The notes below the pieces were generated by a model, which saw only the letters and a list, made by a program, of their open reading frames with translations, was not told the DNA's origin and searched no databases. Made by a program: the position numbers and the translations under genes. From contig QHYP01000206.1 of NCBI GenBank assembly GCA_003224195.1, positions 447 to 20,837 on the forward strand: a DNA stretch of 20,391 nt, given 5' to 3'. Position 1 is the first letter of the stretch. Every line of letters starts with the position of its first letter. This DNA comes from Acidobacteriota bacterium. Lineage in GTDB: Bacteria > Acidobacteriota > Terriglobia > Acidiferrales > UBA7541. This document shows positions 13,240 to 20,391 of this stretch, piece after piece.

Positions 13240-14671
13240 GTGCGCTCGTGTCAGCTCTTCTCAATTCGTGCGCGACCTCGGGCAGCCGCGCGTGCGCGCC
13301 CAGGAGAACGACGAGCTCATTACTGGCGCGGCTGACGCTTCCGGCCCCGATGGTCAGGACCGCATCACCAGGACGCGCCTCCCTGATGAGCTTCTCGATG
13401 CCCTCCCGCATGGAAGCAAAATAGAAAACGTTCTTATGGCCCGCGTCACGGATTGCGCCGGAGAGCGCCTCGCTCGTGATCCCGGGAATCGGAGTCTCGC
13501 TCGCCGCATAGATATCCGCCAGAACGAGAACATCGGCCTGATTGAACGCGCGGCTGAATTCATCCCAGAGATGCTGCGTGCGTGTATAGCGATGCGGCTG
13601 GAAAAGAACGAGCAGGCGGTTGAACTTGCACCCGCGGGCCGCCTCGAGCGTGGCGCGAATCTCGGTAGGGTGATGGCCATAATCGTCGATCACGGTGACG
13701 TCGTCCACGACCCCCTTGATGTCGAACCTGCGCCCGACGCCGGAAAAATGCGCCATTCCTTCGCGGATGAGTTCCGCGGGCACGCTGAGATAGAGCCCGA
13801 CGGCAGCCGCCGCAGCGGCGTTGCGCACGTTATGCATCCCCGGCGGATGCGCCAGGCAAAAAACCCCGAGGTCATCTCCTTTGTATGTCAGGCGGAACGA
13901 ACTACCGAATCCTTCGAGCTTCACGTCGCTGATGACTAGATCAGCCTGACTCGATGTGCCGTATGTAATGATGGGGCGCTTGACGTTCGGAATGATGGCC
14001 TGAACGTTGGGCTCGTCCAGGCAAAGGATTGCGGCCCCATAGAACGGCACGCGGTTCACGAATTGTGTGAATGCGTCTTGAATATCTTCGAGCGAACTAT
14101 AGTGGTCGAGGTGTTCGCGGTCGATCGTCGTCACGACTGCAACGACGGGCGCCAGCAGGAGAAACGTGCGATCGCTTTCGTCCGCCTCGACGACGAAATA
14201 GTCGCCTTTCCCCAGCCGCGCCGTCGTCCCGACTTGATTCACCCGCCCGCCGACGACAAAAGTTGGGTCGAGATGCGCCGCCGCTAGGACCGCGGCCACA
14301 AGCGAAGTGGTGGTCGTCTTTCCGTGCGCCCCGCCGACCGCGATCCCATGTTTCAGGCGCATCAGCTCTGCAAGCATCTCCGCGCGCGGGATTACCGGAA
14401 TTTTCTGTTTGTGGGCCTCGACGACTTCCGGATTGTCCGGCTTGATCGCCGATGAGGTCACAACCACGTGCGCCCCTTCCACATTTTCCGCCCTGTGGCC
14501 GTCGCGGATCACCGCGCCAAGATTTTGCAGGCGCTCAGTGATCGGAGAAGGCTTGATGTCCGAGCCCGAAACGGAATAGCCGAGCGTCAGCAGCACCTCC
14601 GCGATCCCGCTCATGCCGATGCCGCCGATGCCCACTAGATGAATGCGCTGAAAATTTCGAAACGAGACCAT
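13229..14671 (-). CDS. murC: UDP-N-acetylmuramate--L-alanine ligase MurC
   Basis: A 480-aa cytosolic ligase that adds L-Ala to UDP-MurNAc with ATP. It shows the N-terminal Rossmann motif IHLVGIGGIGMSGIAE, the ATP P-loop GGAHGKTTTTS (about residue 113-123) and VVEADESDRTFL. The central domain has IDREHLDHY and HNVRNAAAA, and the C-terminal domain DDYGHHPTEI, the usual MurC signature. The ATG at 14671 overlaps the murG stop by one base (TGATG), a coupling arrangement. A GTG directly before it (14674) would add one residue. Its C terminus overlaps murB by 11 nt. Confidence 0.96.
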   Translation of the reverse strand: MVSFRNFQRIHLVGIGGIGMSGIAEVLLTLGYSVSGSDIKPSPITERLQNLGAVIRDGHRAENVEGAHVVVTSSAIKPDNPEVVEAHKQKIPVIPRAEMLAELMRLKHGIAVGGAHGKTTTTSLVAAVLAAAHLDPTFVVGGRVNQVGTTARLGKGDYFVVEADESDRTFLLLAPVVAVVTTIDREHLDHYSSLEDIQDAFTQFVNRVPFYGAAILCLDEPNVQAIIPNVKRPIITYGTSSQADLVISDVKLEGFGSSFRLTYKGDDLGVFCLAHPPGMHNVRNAAAAAAVGLYLSVPAELIREGMAHFSGVGRRFDIKGVVDDVTVIDDYGHHPTEIRATLEAARGCKFNRLLVLFQPHRYTRTQHLWDEFSRAFNQADVLVLADIYAASETPIPGITSEALSGAIRDAGHKNVFYFASMREGIEKLIREARPGDAVLTIGAGSVSRASNELVVLLGAHARLPEVAHELRRADTSAHED

Positions 14672-15777
14672 CACGAAGACACCGCCCCGGGCTGTTCCGT
14701 CAATACGCGGGTCAAGGCCACCTCTTCGATCTGATTCACGATGTCGCGGGCGGCGTGCGGCTGGGCAAGGCGACGCGCGCTTCGAGACAACTCTTCGATT
14801 TTCCCGGGCTCATCGAGAAGGGAAAAGATTTCCTGCGATAAACGCTCCGGCGTGAGTTCCGGCTCGGAAATCACGCGGCCGGCGCCGGCGCGGGCCATCT
14901 CCTGAGCGTTGCGCAACTGATGACTGTCCGTGGCGGCCGCGAATGGAATGAAGATGGCCGCGCGCCCGGCGGCGGCAAGCTCCGCTGCAGTGGTGGCTCC
15001 CGCCCGGCAGACGATCAGGTCTGCCCAGGCAAACCGATCCGGCATATTCATGAGAAACGGCACCACTTCCGCAGCAAACTCACGCCGCGCGTAGGCAACG
15101 CGCACGGCGTTATAGTCGCGCTCGCCCGTCTGGTGCACGACGCTCAATTCGTTTTTTCGTGTCGCCAGCCGATCCATCGCGTCCACGAATGTTCGATTGA
15201 TGGGCAGCGCGCCCTGGCTGCCGCCTGTGACAAGCAAATGAAAGGGTCTCTCGGGCTTGCGCACCGGGGCCGCAAAGAATTCCGCCCGGACGGGACACCC
15301 GGTGAGAATCGCCTTGTCGCCCCAGCCGCGCGCGGCAACTTCATAGCCGGTCGTAATGCGCTTCGCAATGCGCGCCAGGATCCGGTTGGTGAAGCCCGGC
15401 TCGGCGTTTGGTTCGAAGATAACGTTCGGCACGCCGTTGAGCCACGCCGCGAGCAGCATCGGCCCGGCAGCGTAGCCTCCCACACCGAATGCCGCAACCG
15501 GCTTATGTCGGCGCAGGACGTTTGCCGCGTCGCGCATCGCGGGCGCGAGCATGGCCAGGTTCTTCAGCAGCATTGCTCCGCGCTTGCCTTTGAGGCCCGC
15601 CACTCGCAGCGTCTCGAGCGGCAATCCTGCCTGCGGCACGAGCTTCATCTCCAGTCCGCGTTGTGTGCCCACCAGCACGACTTCTCTTCCTCCACCTCGA
15701 GAAAGCCATTCTTTCGCGATGGCTATCGCCGGAAAAACGTGGCCTCCGGTGCCGCCGCCTGCGATGAGGAGCTTCAC
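14671..15777 (-). CDS. murG: UDP-GlcNAc:undecaprenyl-PP-MurNAc-pentapeptide transferase MurG
   Basis: A 368-aa GT-B glycosyltransferase on the inner face of the membrane that turns lipid I into lipid II. The N-terminal motif MKLLIAGGGTGGHVFPAIAI holds the GGGTGGH loop at 7-13. The second G-loop VTGGSQGALPINR and the UDP-GlcNAc site (CRAGATTAAELAAAGRAAIF, then ATDSHQLRNA) are in the C-terminal half. I chose the GTG at 15777 because it gives exactly the usual family start. The open frame extends to an ATG at 15909 with 44 more residues that resemble no MurG N terminus. The stop overlaps the murC ATG. Confidence 0.95.
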   Translation of the reverse strand: MKLLIAGGGTGGHVFPAIAIAKEWLSRGGGREVVLVGTQRGLEMKLVPQAGLPLETLRVAGLKGKRGAMLLKNLAMLAPAMRDAANVLRRHKPVAAFGVGGYAAGPMLLAAWLNGVPNVIFEPNAEPGFTNRILARIAKRITTGYEVAARGWGDKAILTGCPVRAEFFAAPVRKPERPFHLLVTGGSQGALPINRTFVDAMDRLATRKNELSVVHQTGERDYNAVRVAYARREFAAEVVPFLMNMPDRFAWADLIVCRAGATTAAELAAAGRAAIFIPFAAATDSHQLRNAQEMARAGAGRVISEPELTPERLSQEIFSLLDEPGKIEELSRSARRLAQPHAARDIVNQIEEVALTRVLTEQPGAVSS

Positions 15778-15793
15778 GCCCTCATTCCCTTCA

Positions 15794-15928
15794 TCATTTC
15801 GGACAAAGTCCTTTTCTACTTGCCGCGAGAAAAAATTGCTCCATCCTGCTCCGGTCGCGCCATTCTTCGCCGTTTGCAGCGATGCAAAATCTCCGTTCGC
15901 GGTCCGCATTTCTGTCCATCGCAGCCAT
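15794..15928 (-). CDS. Possible small ORF between ftsW and murG
   Basis: A 44-codon ORF that begins at an ATG overlapping the ftsW stop (TGATG) and ends 16 nt before the murG GTG. Its own stop again forms TGATG with a six-codon mini-ORF whose stop overlaps the murG start (GTGA). The product (MAAMDRNADRERRFCIAANG...) is mixed charged with two Cys and no recognisable domain. The chain of overlapping stops and starts could carry ribosomes from ftsW to murG; equally it may be chance. Low confidence. Confidence 0.25.
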   Translation of the reverse strand: MAAMDRNADRERRFCIAANGEEWRDRSRMEQFFLAASRKGLCPK

Positions 15929-17052
15929 CACCACTTCGGCTCTTCGGCCTGCTGACTGATTTTCAGAAGCACGCCGGTGGCCAATAGCATCACGAGCAGG
16001 CTCGAACCGCCGTAGCTCACAAACGGCAGCGGAATGCCCTTCGTCGGCACCATGCCCAACACGACGGCGAAGTTGACCAATGCCTGGCTCAGCACCATTG
16101 CGGTGATGCCCACCGCGAGGAGCCGGCCGAATCGGTCCGGCGCGCCCATCGCGGCGCGGATGCCGCGCCATCCGTAGACTGCAAATAGAGCGAGGACGAC
16201 GAGCGCCCCAAGGAAGCCCAACTCCTCGCAGATCACGGCATAGATGAAATCGGTGTGCGCTTCCGGCAAGTAAAAAAGTTTCTGCTTGCTCTCCATCAGG
16301 CCCACGCCGGTAAGGCCGCCTGAGCCCACGGCAATCAGTGACTGCAAGAGCTGAAACCCCTTCCCTTGCGGATCAGCTTCCGGATTGAGGAACGCGAGCA
16401 CGCGGTCATGCCGGTAACCCACATAAGCAATCTGAAAATAGAGCACGGGTATGGAACAGAGCGCCCCAACCCCGACCCACTCCGACGACAGTCCGGCTGC
16501 AAACAAGACCGTGAAAGCAATCAGCGCGATTTCGATGGAAGTCCCTAGATCCGGCTGCAACACCACGAGCACAATAAAAAGGAGAACGGGAGCAATCGCC
16601 GGCGCCAGCCTCTCCTTGAAATCCTCCTTGCAAAACTCGATGCGCGAGGTTTTGCGCCCTTTCAGGTCCAAAAACCATGCCAGGTAAAGGATCACGGCGA
16701 GTTTCGCGAGTTCGGAAGGCTGAAGGTGTACGGGGCCGAGCGGGATCCAGCGGTGCGTGGCGTGCGATTTGTCCAGGAAAAGCACTGCGATGAGCATCGC
16801 GAAAACCACGGAGACGACGCTGATCACCGCGGCGGGCTCGCGGAGCCGCCGATAGTCCAGCCGCATCAGCAGAATCATCCCCGCCAAACCCAGCACCAGC
16901 CACGCAATCTGCCGCACGAGGAAATAGATGGAATGACCGTATTCTTCTTTGGCTGTGACTGCCGAAGCGCTGAACACCATGAAAGTGCCAATCAGGCACA
17001 AGGCGAGCGTCGCCCCAAGCAACCACCGATCGGTCCCCGGTCGCCGCGGCAT
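15928..17052 (-). CDS. ftsW: SEDS peptidoglycan glycosyltransferase FtsW
   Basis: A 374-aa polytopic protein of the SEDS family that polymerises lipid II at the septum with a class B PBP. About ten transmembrane helices are visible. Hallmarks are QPDLGTS (166-172), the loop AHTDFIYAVICEELG with the catalytic-type Asp268, and the C-terminal LPFVSYGGSSLL (342-353). The ATG at 17052 follows the murD stop after 2 nt and has AAGGGG in the murD end as ribosome binding site. A longer frame into murD exists but its sequence is not membrane-like. The dcw position favours FtsW over RodA. Confidence 0.95.
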   Translation of the reverse strand: MPRRPGTDRWLLGATLALCLIGTFMVFSASAVTAKEEYGHSIYFLVRQIAWLVLGLAGMILLMRLDYRRLREPAAVISVVSVVFAMLIAVLFLDKSHATHRWIPLGPVHLQPSELAKLAVILYLAWFLDLKGRKTSRIEFCKEDFKERLAPAIAPVLLFIVLVVLQPDLGTSIEIALIAFTVLFAAGLSSEWVGVGALCSIPVLYFQIAYVGYRHDRVLAFLNPEADPQGKGFQLLQSLIAVGSGGLTGVGLMESKQKLFYLPEAHTDFIYAVICEELGFLGALVVLALFAVYGWRGIRAAMGAPDRFGRLLAVGITAMVLSQALVNFAVVLGMVPTKGIPLPFVSYGGSSLLVMLLATGVLLKISQQAEEPKW

Positions 17053-17054
17053 GC

Positions 17055-18467
17055 CTACCCCTTTCTCTCCTGCCCTGACGCAGCCCGGGCCGACGCAGGC
17101 GCAACATGCTCTTCGAGCTGCCGCACGAGCTGCTTGAACCTTCGACCCCGATGCTCGTAGTTCTGGAACTGGTCGAAGCTCGCGCATGCCGGAGCCAGCA
17201 GAACGGTGTCGCCCGGCCGCGCGCGGCGCGATGCGATTTCGACGGCGCGCTCAATTGTTCCCGTGCGCTCGATGCTCACGCTCTCCGCAATCTGTTTCTC
17301 GATTTTGTCCGCGGCCGCGCCGATCAGCAGCGCGAGCGCCGCCTTTTCGCGCAGCGATTGTTGCAAAACCGTGTAGTCGCTCCCCTTGTCTTTGCCGCCC
17401 AGAATCACAAGAATGCGGCCCGGAAATGCATCCAGCGCCTTGAGCGTGGCATCCACGTTGGTGGCTTTCGAATCGTTGTAGTAGCGGACGCCTTGGATTT
17501 CGGCCACAAATTCCAGGCGATGCTCGACGCCCGCAAAGCTCGTCACACCCGTTGCAATGGCCTCAGGCGGCGCACCACTGAGAAATGCAGCTGCGGCTGC
17601 CGCCAGCACGTTTTCGAGATTGTGGGCGCCCGGCAAGCCGATGTTTTCGCGGCGGAGAAGCACCTCCTCGGTCCCTCCGCGCCGAAACACGATCTCGCTG
17701 CCGCGAAGCAACGCACCCTGGTCAATCGCCTGCCTTCGGCTGAACCAGAACACCTGAGCACGAGTCGGTGCGTATGCCTTCAGCCCGGGGTCATCGGCAT
17801 TCAAGATAGCGGCGTCGCCCTTGGTCTGGTTTTCAAAGAGGCGCGCCTTGGCGCGGCCGTAGGCATCGAGGGAGGGATGCCGGTCCAGATGGTCGGGCGT
17901 GAGGTTCAGCAAGACGCCGATGTCGGGCCGCAGCGATTCGATCAGTTCGAGCTGAAAACTGCTCATCTCAACGACGCAAATGCTGGAATCGCTTGTCTCT
18001 TCCACGCGCGCGACGAGCGGCGTGCCGATATTGCCGGCAAGAATCACGGGGAAACCCGCTGTTTCGAGCACATGAGCAATGAGGGCCGCCGTCGTCGTCT
18101 TTCCATTCGAGCCGGTGATGCCGATGAGCTTTCCTTTCAAAAAGCGATACGCCAGCTCGATTTCGCTCCAGATAGGAATGCCTTTCGCCCGCGCCGCTTG
18201 CAAAAATGGCGTATCCGCAGGGACGCCCGGGCTCGGGACGATCAACTCCTGAACCAGAAATGTCTCCTCGCGGTGGCCGCCCAGCTCCAAGACGCATCCC
18301 GCCGCGCGCAGCTTGGCCGCGGCCTCGCTGACTTCGCTTTCCGGACGCGCTTCCGTGGCGGTGACCCGCGCGCCACGCGCCGCGCAGAACAGCGCCGTGG
18401 CGATGCCCGTTCGCGCCAGGCCAACCACCAGCACGCGCTTGCCCTTCAATTCGTACGCCTGGGTCAT
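17055..18467 (-). CDS. murD: UDP-N-acetylmuramoylalanine--D-glutamate ligase MurD
   Basis: A 470-aa cytosolic ligase that adds D-Glu to UDP-MurNAc-L-Ala. The N-terminal uracil-binding domain opens with KRVLVVGLARTGIA. The ATP P-loop is GITGSNGKTTT (116-126), followed by CVVEMSSFQLE and the central LTPDHLDRH. NDSKATNVDATLKAL and ILGGKDKGSDY in the C-terminal domain bind ATP and D-Glu. The last 20 residues (APASARAASGQERKG) are an Ala-rich tail. It starts 4 nt after the mraY stop and ends 2 nt before ftsW, so it is co-transcribed with both. Confidence 0.96.
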   Translation of the reverse strand: MTQAYELKGKRVLVVGLARTGIATALFCAARGARVTATEARPESEVSEAAAKLRAAGCVLELGGHREETFLVQELIVPSPGVPADTPFLQAARAKGIPIWSEIELAYRFLKGKLIGITGSNGKTTTAALIAHVLETAGFPVILAGNIGTPLVARVEETSDSSICVVEMSSFQLELIESLRPDIGVLLNLTPDHLDRHPSLDAYGRAKARLFENQTKGDAAILNADDPGLKAYAPTRAQVFWFSRRQAIDQGALLRGSEIVFRRGGTEEVLLRRENIGLPGAHNLENVLAAAAAAFLSGAPPEAIATGVTSFAGVEHRLEFVAEIQGVRYYNDSKATNVDATLKALDAFPGRILVILGGKDKGSDYTVLQQSLREKAALALLIGAAADKIEKQIAESVSIERTGTIERAVEIASRRARPGDTVLLAPACASFDQFQNYEHRGRRFKQLVRQLEEHVAPASARAASGQERKG

Positions 18468-18471
18468 CCCT

Positions 18472-19605
18472 CTACCTCAGTTTTAGCGTCGTCAGCGCAA
18501 AAAGCGCGAAGACCAGCGCCGCAATCCAGAACCGCACAATGACTTTCGATTCGCTCCAGCCGATAAGCTCGAAGTGGTGGTGAATCGGCGCCATCCGGAA
18601 GACACGCTTTCCGCGCAGCCGGAATGATCCCACTTGCACGATCACGGACAGAGCTTCGATCACAAATATCCCGCCAACGAAGAAAAGCAGAATTTCCTGC
18701 TTGATGATCACGGCGATGACGCCCAGTGTTCCTCCGAGAGAGAGCGAGCCGACATCGCCCATGAACATTTCGGCGGGATGCGCGTTGTACCAGAGAAACC
18801 CGAGCGATGCTCCGACCAGAGCGCCGCAGAACACCGTCAATTCACCGACGCGGGGGATGTATTGAATCTCGAGATAAGTTGCCCAGCGATAGTTGCTGCT
18901 TACATAGGTGATGACCGTCATCGCCCCGGCGGCGATCACCGTGCACCCGATTGCTAGGCCGTCGAGGCCATCGGTGAGGTTTACCGCATTGGAGGAGCCC
19001 GTGATCACCGTGGCCACGAAAACGAGGAACGGGATATAGGCCAGTGGCCAGAGAAGCGGATGTTTGCTGAGGGAATGAACCACCAGGTCCGGATGCACCC
19101 GCTTCAGGAACGGGAACACCAATTCCGTAGAATAAGCGCGATAGTTGGCGAGATACAGCAGCACGATACCCACCGCCAGGCTCACGAGGACTTGCAGCAC
19201 AATTTTCTGGCGACCCGTCAATCCGCGGTTCTGCTGCCGGGAGACTTTCGAGTAGTCATCTCCGAAACCGATCGCGGCGAAAGTTACGAGCGAGAACAGC
19301 GCCAGCAAGATGAAGGGATTTGTCAAATCGGCCCAAAGCAGGGTTGGCACCGCCGCTGCAAGTACGATCAACACGCCGCCCATCGTCGGCGTACCTGCTT
19401 TCTTGCGGTGCTCCTGCGGGCCTTCTTCGCGGATGTACTGCTCGATTTGCAGCTCGTGCAGCTTGCGAATGACCCAGGGGCCGAAGACGAGCGCAAGAAA
19501 AAGCGCCGTCAGGCTCGCGTAAGCTGTGCGCACCGTGATGTAGCGAAAAACGTTCAACGGGCTGAAGTAACGGCGCAGCACTTCAAAGAGCAGGTAATAG
19601 AGCAT
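18472..19605 (-). CDS. mraY: Phospho-MurNAc-pentapeptide transferase MraY
   Basis: A 377-aa integral membrane enzyme that couples UDP-MurNAc-pentapeptide to undecaprenyl phosphate, forming lipid I. About ten helices are visible. The conserved cytosolic motifs are present: KKAGTPTMGG (69-77), FGDDYSK with the Asp pair 116-117, NAVNLTDGLDGLA (206-218), MGDVGSLSLGG with Asp284, and the PIHHHFE His cluster (340-346). The ATG at 19605 lies one base after the murF stop. A longer frame upstream would add 22 polar residues inside murF and is not needed. The C terminus ends in a hydrophobic helix and TLKLR. Confidence 0.96.
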   Translation of the reverse strand: MLYYLLFEVLRRYFSPLNVFRYITVRTAYASLTALFLALVFGPWVIRKLHELQIEQYIREEGPQEHRKKAGTPTMGGVLIVLAAAVPTLLWADLTNPFILLALFSLVTFAAIGFGDDYSKVSRQQNRGLTGRQKIVLQVLVSLAVGIVLLYLANYRAYSTELVFPFLKRVHPDLVVHSLSKHPLLWPLAYIPFLVFVATVITGSSNAVNLTDGLDGLAIGCTVIAAGAMTVITYVSSNYRWATYLEIQYIPRVGELTVFCGALVGASLGFLWYNAHPAEMFMGDVGSLSLGGTLGVIAVIIKQEILLFFVGGIFVIEALSVIVQVGSFRLRGKRVFRMAPIHHHFELIGWSESKVIVRFWIAALVFALFALTTLKLR

Positions 19606-19606
19606 C

Positions 19607-20391
19607 TCAGTGATGCCCCCCCGGCACCGGGATGGTGGCTCGCGTTTGCCGCGCCAGGAGCGCGTCCACAATGCGTTCCATCTTCACGCCGCGCGAACCT
19701 TTGACCAGCAGCAAGTCCCCCGGGGCCACAAAATCCGCCAGGAATTTCGCGGCGTCCTCCGAGGAAGCGAAGAAGCGCGTCTGCGCCCGCGGATGGCCCG
19801 CGGCGATGGCGCCTTCGACGATCTGCTCCGCGTTTCCCTGTACGCCCAGAATCCAATCCACCTTGTGTGTATTTGCCGCCGTGCGGCCCGCCTCGCGGTG
19901 CAGTTCCGCCGATGTCTCTCCCAACTCGAGCATCTCGCCCGCGGCGAGGATGCGCCGGCGGAACTGCGGCGTTGCGGCAAGAAGCTCGATCATGGCCGCT
20001 AACGCCGCGGGACTCGAGTTGTAGCTGTCGTTGATCACCGCCGCCCCATCATTGAAGTGCAGCAATTCGCCCCGCATCGCCGCCGGTCGCAATCCCGGAA
20101 ACACGCGCTGCGCCTCGGCCGCCCCGACTTCCCACAAGCTCGCGGCCGCAAGCGCGGCGAGGGCGTTTGCCACCGCGTGACGCCCGGGAATGGCCAGCTC
20201 TAGCCGCGTGCGCCCTTCCGGCCATACCGCCGTGAACGAGGAACCAAGCGCGCCGCGGTCCTCGATTGCTTCCGCGCGAAAATCCGCTCGTTCTTCTATG
20301 CCGTAGGTCAGCACGCGACCCGGCGCATAGGCCGCAAACGCCGCCACTCGCGGATCGTCCGCGTTCAAAACAGCAACCGAGCCGGATCCAT
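19607..20391 (-). CDS. murF: UDP-N-acetylmuramoyl-tripeptide--D-alanyl-D-alanine ligase MurF, C-terminal part (cut by right edge)
   Basis: About 260 C-terminal residues of MurF, which adds D-Ala-D-Ala to the UDP-MurNAc-tripeptide. The frame is open through the right edge (GSGSVAVLNADDPRVAAF), so the N-terminal and P-loop parts are missing. Visible motifs are VLNADDPRV (ATP domain), GRHAVANALAALAAA (adenine side), VINDSYNSSPAALAAMIELL and the C-terminal VKGSRGVKMERIVDAL. The stop lies one base before the mraY ATG. The order murF-mraY-murD is the standard one. Confidence 0.95.
   Translation of the reverse strand, partial: GSGSVAVLNADDPRVAAFAAYAPGRVLTYGIEERADFRAEAIEDRGALGSSFTAVWPEGRTRLELAIPGRHAVANALAALAAASLWEVGAAEAQRVFPGLRPAAMRGELLHFNDGAAVINDSYNSSPAALAAMIELLAATPQFRRRILAAGEMLELGETSAELHREAGRTAANTHKVDWILGVQGNAEQIVEGAIAAGHPRAQTRFFASSEDAAKFLADFVAPGDLLLVKGSRGVKMERIVDALLARQTRATIPVPGGHH

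Noticed and set aside
17106..18542. A 478-codon plus-strand open frame opposite murD
   Set aside because: Antisense shadow of murD caused by its third-position GC bias; murD itself has all family motifs.

Overview
The window reads as chromosomal DNA of a high-GC Gram-negative bacterium, most likely an Acidobacteriota. This rests on a division and cell-wall cluster with no ddl, MacB-like permeases in tandem, and compact overlapping genes. The taxonomy is inference; there is no rRNA or other marker in the window to settle it. Almost every gene lies on the minus strand, so transcription runs from right to left.

Right half (8822-20391): a dcw cluster in transcription order murF (cut by the right edge), mraY, murD, ftsW, murG, murC, murB, ftsQ, ftsA, ftsZ. 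The genes overlap or abut, except at ftsW-murG (150 nt), ftsQ-ftsA (41 nt) and ftsA-ftsZ (67 nt). They make UDP-MurNAc-pentapeptide and lipid II, and supply the septal glycosyltransferase and the FtsQ/FtsA/FtsZ core of the divisome. A 44-codon ORF of doubtful status fills the ftsW-murG gap. A hairpin without a T-tract sits between ftsA and ftsZ.

Middle (6322-8630): a four-gene operon, merR - small thioredoxin-like protein - merT-like - membrane-anchored thioredoxin-like protein. Every junction is a 4-nt overlap (GTGA or ATGA). It starts at a MerR-type promoter with a 20-bp spacer carrying a palindrome, and a strong intrinsic terminator lies well downstream. The last gene has an in-frame TGA exactly at the first position of a thioredoxin CxxC motif (TUPAC), followed at the right distance by a perfect 6-bp hairpin. 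I read it as a selenoprotein with its bacterial SECIS. MerR has the three Hg-binding cysteines and MerT the vicinal Cys pair, but there is no MerA or MerB in the window. This is the most interesting part: a candidate selenium-dependent mercury or soft-metal handling operon.

Left part (1-6288): a copper module, csoR then copA, reading left from a near-consensus promoter (TTGACA-17-TAATAT) overlapped by a CsoR-type operator. Divergent from it is a 73-aa protein with an HMA-like pattern but no CxxC, whose extended -10 lies so close to the ATG that the mRNA may be leaderless. Downstream of copA follow a MacA/HlyD-like membrane fusion protein and two MacB/FtsX-like permeases, the second cut by the left edge. 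They would form an efflux or export complex whose ATPase and outer-membrane partner are not in the window.
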